A DNA stretch of 64,000 bases, taken from the NCBI RefSeq assembly GCF_019320115.1, contig NC_089581.1, positions 69,513,294 to 69,577,293 of the forward strand. The letters are read 5' to 3'. The notes beneath the pieces are model-generated. The model saw only the letters and a list, made by a program, of their open reading frames with translations, did not search any database and was not told the origin of the DNA. This DNA is from Miscanthus floridulus. Lineage: Eukaryota; Streptophyta; Magnoliopsida; Poales; Poaceae. Position numbers and translations under genes: made by a program. Of the stretch, positions 55,263 through 64,000 are shown piece by piece; positions within the stretch are counted from its first letter, which is position 1; each line of letters begins with the position of its first letter.

Positions 55263-57929
55263 TCAAAAAATAGCCTGCTGCGTTAATACAAGCTGAGCCA
55301 TCAAATCCTGACATTCACTTTCATCAAAATCAGAGTACACCTCTTCTTGGACATCTTGGCTTTCGGGAGCTATAAACTCTGATGGGAGGAAGAAAGCCAT
55401 GCAAGCATTAGCCGAAGGACCACATCCATCAGGCTTCTTTTTAGGACGCCATATTTGCTTTGTTTCGGTAACTTCTTGTTCCAACTCCCTATTCCTCAAC
55501 CGTTGCACTCTTCTTTTCTGACTTTTCCTCAGGCCTGGAGGACACCACTGTCCTTTTTGCCATACGTATCTATAGAAGTCATCTTCTTCATCATGCACTC
55601 TATCATGAATCCAACCTTGACCTGCAACTCTTTTCCTTTGCTGATTTTCAAAATCACCTATTTTTAAGCGCCGATCATCTTTAGGAACCTTCGTTCCAAG
55701 TCTTTCATAGACGGGACGGCGGTTGATTCGAGATTGCCTATACTCGGAGTACTGAGCACTACACTCTGGACAATTATTTCTTGCAGGCAACCTCAAGCCT
55801 TCATTCCAACAATGCCTAAAGAACGAACAACCCCAATGAGACTGCTCCTGTTCTATCATGTATTCTTCTTGCTCCCTTCGGTATACTTCTTCCTCATACC
55901 TCCGGCATTCTTCTATAAACCATTGCTTCTTACAGTATTCCTTCTCTTGTTCCCTCTGCCACTTGTTTAGCAAAATACGTGATGTAACTCTGGGTTTGGA
56001 AGTTTGACCTTTCTCGGTTCGGCTATTCTGAAACCGAACTCGTTGCTGCAGCTCTCTACTGGTGATTTGCCGATCCGGGTCAACAGCACCACTCTCCTTT
56101 GCTCTATCAGAAGTCAACACTTTCACCTTGCCTTTACCTTTGAGATCATTGGCAGATACCATATTCATAGAGAAAGAAATCATATTTTGTGGAAAAGGCT
56201 GATCATCAATTTTCATTTTGCCATCAAACCTCAAATGTCCCTCTTGGATAGCTTTCTAGATTCGTATTCTGAACACTCGGCAATCATTGATATAGTGAGA
56301 ATTAGTGTTATGAAAGCCACAATACTTTTTGTCTTTCACTCCTTCAGGACGTAACATAGGATGTCCTTCTGGCAACTTGATGCGTCCTTCCTTTATCAAC
56401 AATGCAAAAAGTCTGTCTGCTTTAGTAACATCAAAATCATAAGTTCCCTTTTGTTGTTTCAACCAGCGTTGATTAACTTGAGTGGGTTCCTTTGCCCAAT
56501 TCAACTCAGCCGCAGCTATCTCATCTTCATCAATATACTCGGTCGCTTCCTCCAGAAAACCTTGATACACCTCATTAGTGGCATTGTTCTTCTGAAAGCG
56601 ATTATCTCTCCTGAATCCTTGGGCCTGATTACTCATAGCTGCTAAACGCTGCGCAAGTTGGCCAAGATCATCAAACTCTATGCCGAACAACTTTTCCCTG
56701 ATATTCGGCAACATTCCCGCTATAGCCATTCCAGGTAATTGATCATCTGGTAAATTCAGAGAATAACACATATTCTTAGTCTCCCTAAATCTGCGAAGAT
56801 ATTCCAATGGTGTCTCACTTGTTCTCATCCTTAGACTCATGAGATCAACCAACTTTTTCTCATTAGTACCCGTGTAGAAATATGAATGAAACTTCTGCTC
56901 TAGTTCTGCCCACGTACCAATGGAATGAGCTGGTAGAGATGTGAACCATGTGAAAGCTGGTCCTGTAAGAGACAAAGGAAAATATCGAATCCTCCAAGCT
57001 TCATCTGAAGCAGCTTCTCCAAGCTGCATTAAGTACCGACTGACGTGCTCTATGGTACTAGTATCATCTTGACCAGAAAACTTGGTCAAATCTGTTGGAG
57101 GCTTCACCCTTGGAGGCAACGCCACTCTGTTGTACCATTCTGGATAAGGAGACTTGTATGAATAGGATTGATTCTTTGGCTTCAAGCCGAACTAATTTTG
57201 CATCATATCAGCCATCCTGTGCATCAAAACATCAATGCCTAGATCCTGATTTCCTTGTACTTGCACTCCAGAAGGCAATCCTGAAACACTTCTATACCCT
57301 GGATTTGGCACAGCATTGATAGCACTGTAATCAGTAAATTCTTGATACCCATCTCCATATATATTCTTCTGCAATCTGTTTGATACTGGAGAAACTCTAT
57401 AAGCTGAAGGTGGCACTTCTCCTGTGGTACCAAATGTTACTTGGCCATAGGTGGGATGTGATTGCTTTTTAGTGTGAGTCAATCCACCTATATTTGAAGG
57501 CGACGCTACCTCTTTTCCAACAGGCTTCTCTTGATGCTTTGGAACATTGAAAAGCGTCGGCCCACTGAGTGGTCCAACATTTTCTTCGAAATATTTATCA
57601 ACCATTGGACCAAAAGTACTGATCATGATTGCCCGAAAGGTATTCAGAAAAGCTGTGTGATGATTTGTCATGGTTTCTCCCATAGCTTTATAAACCAGGG
57701 CTGCCATCTTCTGAGCATCCTCCTCTTCAGTGTAATCAGTTTGATGCGGAAGAAGAACCCTTGGCATTGATTGCTTTTGAAATACTTTATTGCTCTTGTT
57801 TTTGGAGAAAGACATCAAGCATTTCCGTTGGTATTGCTCACATGCTTGTAGCACTAAATCCTTGTAATTATCTGGCAATTCTGCCATGCTTACATCCAGA
57901 ACATGATCATTGTTGATCTCAGATGCCAT
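55263..57929 (-). pseudogene. Tat element gag, two TAG codons
   Basis: One frame of 889 codons from the ATG at 57929, broken by TAG at 57192-57194 and 56256-56258; both fit CAG to TAG. The N-terminal third is variable. The retrotransposon gag domain (about 57000-56700) shows FTWFTSLPAHSIGTWAELEQ and KFHSYFYTG. A zinc knuckle of C-x2-H-x4-H-x4-C form (YCGFHNTNSHYINDC) lies near 56290. A highly charged C-terminal part (Glu/Arg-rich) leads into protease. Gag forms the particle. The second stop directly follows the zinc knuckle, where the frame otherwise continues KAIQEGHLRFDG. Confidence 0.85.
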
Positions 57930-57970
57930 CTTGAACTAGCAGATTGTCCCACCGAGCGTGCCAAAAAGTG

Positions 57971-59332
57971 TGTTGACACAAAATGTGACGCACTGTGCCT
58001 CACACACAGCAAGCCGGAAAGCGTGGCTTCAATCGGGTTCCCGGGTGCTTTGTGATCCGGAAGCGTGCCAATCAGTTTGACCTGAAAACTAACAAGGGAT
58101 AGAACAATTAAATGTCAAACCGGAACATGTCGGGTAATACCAGACAGTTCCTCATATACGGTCCTGAAGCCACTTACAACGACATACAGCTATAAAGAGC
58201 TGTCTGCCAACAAGTTCATAAATCATTCAGCTAATCGTGAGATGAATGCACGTAAAGACCTAATTGCCAAATACATGTACATGGGAAGACATGTTTGAAC
58301 AAGTGAAATTAATTATGAGTTAGTGCATAACCAAGCTCGGCAGTCTAGCCGAGTTGGGGTCCATGAAGGAGGAACGTGCAAATAAATACACTTAAACTAA
58401 TCTAAAACCTGCATCTGCCGCATGACACCTAGTTTCGTCAAAGCTTAAACGTAATTAAAATGCATGAACCCACGACATGTGACAATCTAGATCAAAATAA
58501 TTCAGCCATTACGAGCGTATTACCTATTTGTGAAGGTAATACGAAAATAATGATTATTGAAGCACGAAATAAACCATAAGAGAGGGCCGAACAATATCGA
58601 TCTAGATTGGGCAGAAGTGTGTTACAAATATATAAAATATTTAAAACATGCAACACTGGATAACTTAATGAATCTATTTAGATTTGCCATATCTAATAGA
58701 GCCGATAACTGTCTTGCTTCCACTAAGCATATTGAACAAACGGCTGCCGCACGGTATTTACTCATAAGCAAAGCATAAGCAAAGACTTCTTGATTGTCAA
58801 GCAAAGATCCGCCGCACGATCATTGAAAACAAACAAGACTACTTGCATCATGTCTAAATCCACCGCATGATACTAGACATGATAACAAGGTTGTCGGAAC
58901 TTACGGAGGTCGACGGATCGATGACTCCTCTCGAAGAACTCGACGACACGACAAAAGGACTCGAAAGTTGGTGCGGGGCCGGTTGTATTGATTTGGTTGT
59001 GAACCCTTATTACAATGGTCGAGGGTCAATATTTATACCCTAGACAAAACACGAGTCCTAGAGGACTACGATTCACAAAGAAACTTTTAAACAAACTTGG
59101 AAACTCACGATTCCTTACCCTAAACTTTTAGAGTCCTTTACTATTACAACTTTCACCTTTTCGATCAGCCTTGCCTGCCATCTTCTGTTTTTCCCGAATG
59201 GAATCACCGCCTTCTGGAGTAACCGACCGCAATGCATTTAGCCGACCGCTTGCTTTGTTTGCCGAATACCCTTCTTCCCGCATGTGGGTCTACCTGTCAT
59301 CTTCCAGAATCGACCAAAATCCAGTGTTAACA
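57971..59332 (-). repeat. 5' LTR of the Tat element (1362 bp)
   Basis: Minus-strand start TGTTAACACTGG and end TGTCAACA, followed by the primer-site-like TTTTTGGCACGCTCGGTGGG (57948-57967 region). The TATA box lies about 295 bp into the LTR. Confidence 0.95.
59030..59037 (-). promoter_or_regulatory. TATA box of the Tat 5' LTR
   Basis: Minus-strand TATAAATA in GGGTATAAATATTGACC. It is expected to drive the gag-pol and genomic RNA toward lower coordinates. Confidence 0.6.
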
Positions 59333-59337
59333 GCAAC

Positions 59338-60115
59338 AGAATCCAAAGTTGGGCGGACCTAAAAGAGATCTTTGTGGGAAACTTCTAGGGTAGATACAAG
59401 CGTCCTAGGAACCCATGGGATCTCAAAAACTACTGATAGAAGGCCCGGGAAACCCTTTGTGGGCACATCCGATGCTTCTCCCGGTAGTGCAATGAGCTGC
59501 CCAACATCACCGATGCTGACGTCATAGGACCCTTCCTATCTGGGACCACCTGCGAGTCTTTGGTCCACAAGCTAGGACATAAGGGCCCATGAACCGCCAA
59601 GGAGCTCCTCGACATCGCCACTAGCCACACATCGGGCGAGGAGGTGGTCAGAGCAATCTTTGACCATCTCAAGGGCAAGGTGAAGCAGGACAAGGACGCT
59701 GGTGAAGGCGCCTCTAACTATCCCAGCAAGAAGAAGAACAAGCAGCAGCGTGAGGGCTTGCTCGTGGCCACCACCGACCATAAGGGGCGTCGAAAGCCCA
59801 CTGAGGGTACCCCGGACCACTCTGAGAAGCTACTCGAAGGGCCATGCCCAAACCATGCTTTCCCGTCAAGCATCTATACAAGGACTATGGCCTCATGAAG
59901 CAGTTCTTGTCTGGAGGCATTAACAAGGGGGAGCATGGGAAGGACCCTAGGCCGACTGTGGATGACATCGAGGGGAAGGATGGTAGCTTTCTGATGCTAG
60001 ATGGCTGCCTCATGATCTTTGGAGGGTCGGCAGCCTATGACTCCAAGCACTGCCAAAAGCTCATGCGCCGCGAGGTCTATATGGCTGAGCCTATCGCAGC
60101 TGCCTTCCTCCAATG
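59338..60115 (+). pseudogene. RIRE2-like gag, second part
   Basis: Resumes at RIQSWADLKEIFVGNF after the Tat insertion and continues with SGTTCESLVHKLG, KELLDIATSHTSGEEVVRAI and a Lys-rich stretch (NYPSKKKNKQQREG). It ends near LYKDYGLMKQFLSGG and the start of the protease lead-in. Several stops (for example TAG at 59386) and frame changes break it. Confidence 0.8.
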
Positions 60116-61640
60116 ATCGAAGTCTACCATAACCTTTGATTGGACTGACCACCTAGAAAGCATCCCACAACCAGGGAGATATCTGCTTGTGGTCGACCCG
60201 ATCATCGGCACAAAGCGGCTCACCAAGGTACTGATGGACAGAGGTAGTAGCCTCAACATCATGTATGCTGAGACGCTCGACGCCATGGGCATCAACCGAT
60301 CGTGCATCTGATCGACTAGAGTGCCTTTCCATGACATTGTGCCTAGAAAGCAGGCCATGCCACTTGGGCAGATCGATCTGCCCATCACCTTCGGAGATCC
60401 ATCCAATTATAGGAGGGAGACCCTCACCTCCGAGGTGGTTGGGTTCCATGGAACCTACCATGCCATACTAGGACATCCATGCTACGCAAAGTTCATGGCC
60501 ATCCCCAACTACACCTACCTAAAGCTAAAGATGCTAGGACCATGCAGGGTCATCACCATCGGCACCTCCTTCCAGCATGCCTATGAGTGCAAGGTCGAGT
60601 GCTGCAAACATGCCATGGCAATCATCGCCTCCAAGGAGCTTGCAGCCATCAGGAAGGAGGTCACCAAAGAAGGGCCCAACCCCAAGCAGTTGGTTGGGTC
60701 TTTCAAGCCTGTGGAGGGTGCCAAGGAGGTCCTCATGGACCCTAGCGACACCAAAGACAAAGTGGTGAGCATTGGAACCACACTTTCCTCTAAATAGGAG
60801 AGCACGCTCGTCGACTTCCTCCGTGCTAATAGAGATATCTTGCGTGGAAACCCTCGGACATGCCAGGCATTCTAAGAGAAGTCATCGAGCATGCCTTGAA
60901 GATTAGGCTAGGATCTAAGCCAGTGAAGTAGCGCCTACATTGTTTCAATGAGGGGAAGCGCAGGGCCATCGATGAGGAAATTGTGAAGGTTTTGTCGGCC
61001 AGGTTCATCAAGGAAGTATACCACCCTGAGTGGTTAGCCAATCCCGTTCTTGTATGAAAGAAGAGTGGGAAATGGAGAATATGTGTTGACTACATGGGTC
61101 TGAACAAAGCGTGTCCAAAGGATCCATTTCCTTTGCCATGCATAGACCAAGTAGTCGACTCAACCTCAGGGTGTGAAACCCTTTGCTTCCTTGATGTGTA
61201 CTCCGGGTACCATCAAATTGTGATGAAAGAGTCTGACCAGCTCATGACATCTTTCATCACCCCATTCGGATCGTTCTGCTACATTACAATGTCATTCGGT
61301 CTGAAGAACACTGGGGCTATGTACTAGCATTGTATGCTCAAATGTTTTGGGGGCCTCATCGGGCGAACTATTGAGGCCTATGTGGATGACATCATGGTCA
61401 AGTCCAAATAGTCTTACCAGGTCATAGCTGACCTTGAGCAAACCTTTATAAAACTCTGAGTAAACAACATTAAGCTCAACCCTGAGAAGTGAGTTTTCGG
61501 GGTCCCGAGGGGTTTGTTGCTAGGTTTCATCATTTCCGAGCGTGGCATCGAAGCTAACCTAGAGAAGATCTCGGCCATCACAAGGATGGGCCCAATTTAG
61601 AATGTAAAGGGGGTACAATGAGTTGCAGGGTGCCTCACTG
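60116..61640 (+). pseudogene. RIRE2-like protease and RT, cut by a LARD-like LTR
   Basis: The protease has a DRGSSLNIMYAETL segment (D-R-G where D-G-G/S is usual). RT follows with FLRANRDI, NPVLV-stop-KKSGKWRICVDY, LNKACPKDPFPLPCIDQVVD, FLDVYSGYHQI, FGLKNTGAMY-stop and YVDDIMVKSK. At least seven stops are in frame, mostly TAG at Gln positions (GATYQR, for example). The gene stops at 61640, in the segment that should read KGVQRVAGCLAAL. Confidence 0.85.
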
Positions 61641-64000
61641 TAACACCTCTAGTGTTTTGACCTAGCACTAAAACTTGACATGTCATCATATGCATTGCAA
61701 AGCATTCATAAAGTAGAAAAATTTGAATGCATTCACTAAATAACTTTATTTCATAAGTTGTTATTTTATGTGATGTATGTGATCCAAAACTCTAAATAAA
61801 GATCATGACCACAAGGGTCAAATTTCATGTGATCATGTGAGACCATGTGTCAATTGACTCAAATAACCCTAATGGGCCATGTTACTGGTCAAAAATCAAA
61901 GTTAAGTAAAAAGGTAAACAAATCAAATTTGAATTCAAATTCAAACCATAAAAGTCCTTTTTGCCCCTTTTGTCTAATTCAAAATCCATTTGGAATCTGG
62001 GGGTGTGACAAAAAGCAAAGTTGAAGCTTATTTTATAAGGATCAACTTTGGTATTCAAAGTTTTTAAAGTTTACATATAAAATTTGGAGTAATTTTGAAA
62101 TAATTCAAATTTCAAAATGGAGGTAGAATTTGAAAATGTTCATTTAAGCAAAGTTGTAGAACTTTGAATTTTGAACAAATTTTATTTTTGGAGATTTTTG
62201 AGTCGTCAAACAAATTTGGGAGTAATTTGTAAAATGAACTCAGTGGCAATTCTGTAATGCTTCTAAACAGTAGCACGACCACTGCCCCACCGCCGGCGTC
62301 CTTTCTTCGGCCTTCCAGACACGCCCGTGGCCGCCCTCGGCTTCACGCTGGCACGAGCGGCTCACTGCGTGTCGTTCCCTCTCTCTCCTAGCCGCGCTAT
62401 AAAGCTTCGACGACGTTATTAGCTTTTCTTTTTCTCCTCTGTTTCCTGACGCCGCCGTCTCAACTCCGGTGAGCTCCCCTCGCCTCCTCAGCGCAAGCCA
62501 GTCTCGGCAAAGCAGTGCTCTAGCTCCATCTCCTCCTTGCAAACCCATCCCACCAAATGTGGTTGTCTGAGTCCACCGAGAACCGCCACTAGCGACCCTT
62601 CTTCCTCACGGCCGGTGACCTCACCCGAAGCTCCGTTTCACCGCGGCCAGCGTCATCCGGTGAGCCGTTGCCCTTGCTTGTTGTCTCTACAGCTTTGTCT
62701 CGATGCTGTGGTGCTTAATCCGTTCTTGCTTGGTTGTTTTGCCCACTGTAGTCGCCGGAACACCGTCATCGGCGAGGTCTGCTCCGCTGTGATCACTGTC
62801 ACCGTCGAACCACGTCACCGTAGCTTCTCCGATCTCGTTCATTGCTTCAACACGTTCGGGGTGAGCTACTGATGCTTCCTGGACTCTTTGTTTCACCGTT
62901 ACCAACCTTGTTCTGCCGGCGTAGCATTGCCGTGCTGCCACATCCACCATGGCCGGCGTCAACCTTGTTTCGTGTCGTAATCAACCTCCGTAATGCCATA
63001 GATCGATGCGCCTAGTCTTTGTGAGCGTTTTGGTACTTTGGCCGTCGCCGTTGGGCTCACCATCGACGAGCTAGCATTGGTCAGCGCCGTCATCGTCGCG
63101 GTCAAAGCTGAAGGTTAGGGATGACAAGTGGGTCCCGTATGTCAGTGACTGTGTAGTTCAAATGGAATTTTTCTATTTTCAGAAATGGATGAATAGTGTC
63201 TGTTTTTGTTATTTTTGTGTAGATTTATTTAGAGCTCCAAAAATTATGAACATTTTTGTGTGACCTCTCTGTGATGAATATTATTTAGGAAAAATATGAA
63301 ATATTGATTTACAGTACTTTTTGAATGCAATAAAAATTACTCAATTAATTGATAAATGTAATTTACATGATTTTTGTAGGCCACTGTACAACTCCAAAAA
63401 TTATGAAATTTGTTTTGGTACATTAATTTGTCATGAGGAAAATTTACATAAAATTTTGAGGTCATTTGGAACAAGTTCATTTTTAGGCTTATTTCCAAAT
63501 TAATTCAAAAATGAATAAAAGCAAACCCTAAGTGTTAGGTTAGAGTTTGATCTTGTTTTGGTCATGTTTTGTGACCAGTAGGGTTTCAAGATCAATTTAG
63601 TCAAGTCACTTGTGTGGTCCTTGATGGTAGAATTGCAAGTTGGTTTTGTTGGCTTGCAACTGTACCATGAAGGAAAGTTGTACTCAAGGTATTATTATAT
63701 TTCATGCACCATGAAAGCATCATGTTTACATTATCATCATGTTGAAGCATATGCTATTATTTCATGTAGAAACCGAGAGTGAACCGATCCTAGTTGAGCA
63801 AGTTGTGGAAGAATCCCCGGTTGTCTTGGGATTCGATAATTGTGGTACTGATCCGGAACCTGAGATCATCAACGAAGGCAAGCCCCAGTTTATGCATTAA
63901 ACCATTACCTTGTTTACTTTGAAAAGTTTATCACTTCTGTTACCTATTGCATTAAGTTGATTATTTCAAATGTTACCTACTGGATGCATTGCTACCTTGT
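61641..64000 (+). mobile_element. LARD-like LTR, second copy (runs off the window)
   Basis: Starts TGTAACACCTCTAGTG and matches the reverse complement of 28092-31692 in order: GACATGTCATCATATGCATTGCA, CATTCACTAAA, a GTTGTAGAACTTTGAATT segment, a GC-rich leader-like part (62240-63120), GTCAGTGACTG...GAATAGTGT, and a Val/Glu-rich peptide at about 63780-63890. In the GC-rich part short ORFs occur on both strands without a family match. The right end and the target duplication lie outside the window. Confidence 0.75.

Larger units (their letters stand above)
45204..59332 (-). mobile_element. Complete 14.1 kb Tat-lineage Gypsy element with two antisense cargo genes
   Basis: Two 1362-bp LTRs (45204-46565 and 57971-59332) share TGTTGACA...TGTTAACA ends, and the element is flanked by the target duplication GCAAC (45199-45203 and 59333-59337). 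Gag and pol read on the minus strand, so the right LTR is the 5' LTR; a primer-site-like TTTTTGGCACGCTCGGTGGG lies inside it and a purine tract (TTGAGGGGGCATG on the minus strand) inside the left LTR. I count 18 LTR differences by eye (17 transitions), about 1.3%. At the substitution rate commonly used for grass LTRs that is roughly half a million years. A second, archaeal-type RNase H places it in the Tat lineage. Two plus-strand genes lie between pol and the 3' LTR. Confidence 0.95.
42311..61640 (+). mobile_element. RIRE2-like (Tat lineage) Gypsy element, old, twice interrupted
   Basis: 5' LTR 42311-43629, primer site GTTGGTGCGCCAGGTAGGGG, gag in two halves (about 43800-45203 and 59338-60115), then protease and RT up to 61640, where a LARD-like LTR interrupts. 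The gag frame resumes correctly if the 45204-59332 insertion and one copy of GCAAC are removed. All genes carry many stops. The remaining pol and 3' LTR lie beyond the window. The LTR belongs to the same family as the solo LTR at 17024. Confidence 0.88.

Overview
The window is nuclear DNA of a grass. GC-rich MATH-BTB coding sequence, AT microsatellites, Stowaway and hAT MITEs, and dense nested Copia and Gypsy LTR retrotransposons all point that way. The LTR families and the recurring GACCGGACGC motif fit Panicoideae/Andropogoneae (sorghum, sugarcane, Miscanthus relatives), but that placement is inference. Only two ordinary host genes are clear: an intronless MATH-BTB gene (8615-9721, +) and an eight-exon, circularly permuted mitochondrial DAR GTPase gene of the SIN2/MTG1 type (15378-25289, +).

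Layout. 1-6291: 3' part of a SIRE/Opie-like Copia element, with the end of RNase H, an extra ORF saturated with TAG codons, a polypurine tract and the 3' LTR. It sits in a decayed Helitron helicase (6292-6960). 7000-8500: a Stowaway-like MITE and GC-rich DNA. 8615-9721: MATH-BTB gene. 9722-15377: intergenic DNA with a four-copy tandem repeat, two AT microsatellites, MITEs and a possible minus-strand transcription unit. 15378-25289: the GTPase gene; intron 3 holds a solo Gypsy LTR (target duplication GGAAG), intron 5 an antisense LINE that itself holds a small solo LTR (target duplication CCTAG). 25290-27750: MITEs and an Athila-like LTR fragment.

27750-64000 is a five-level retrotransposon nest. 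A Copia LTR (with a 3.6 kb LARD-like solo LTR inside it) and its gag are interrupted by a second Copia element. That one is interrupted by an Athila-like Gypsy element (34497 on), whose 3' LTR is interrupted by a RIRE2-like Gypsy element (42311 on). The RIRE2-like gag is interrupted by a complete 14.1 kb Tat-lineage Gypsy element (45204-59332, target duplication GCAAC), and its RT by a second LARD-like LTR (61641 on).

The most interesting object is the youngest, the 14.1 kb Tat element. Its gag-pro-RT-RNaseH-archaeal-type RNaseH-INT genes read on the minus strand. Between pol and the 3' LTR it carries two intron-containing genes on the opposite strand. One is a six-exon plant mobile domain gene with a coiled-coil tail (46713-49813). 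The other is a three-exon gene with its own TATA box (50296-51169). Introns on the antisense strand are invisible to splicing of the genomic RNA, so they can survive retrotransposition. The arrangement also makes gag-pol and the cargo genes convergent, which could yield double-stranded RNA. All coordinates, splice sites and duplications were read by eye; no database search was possible.
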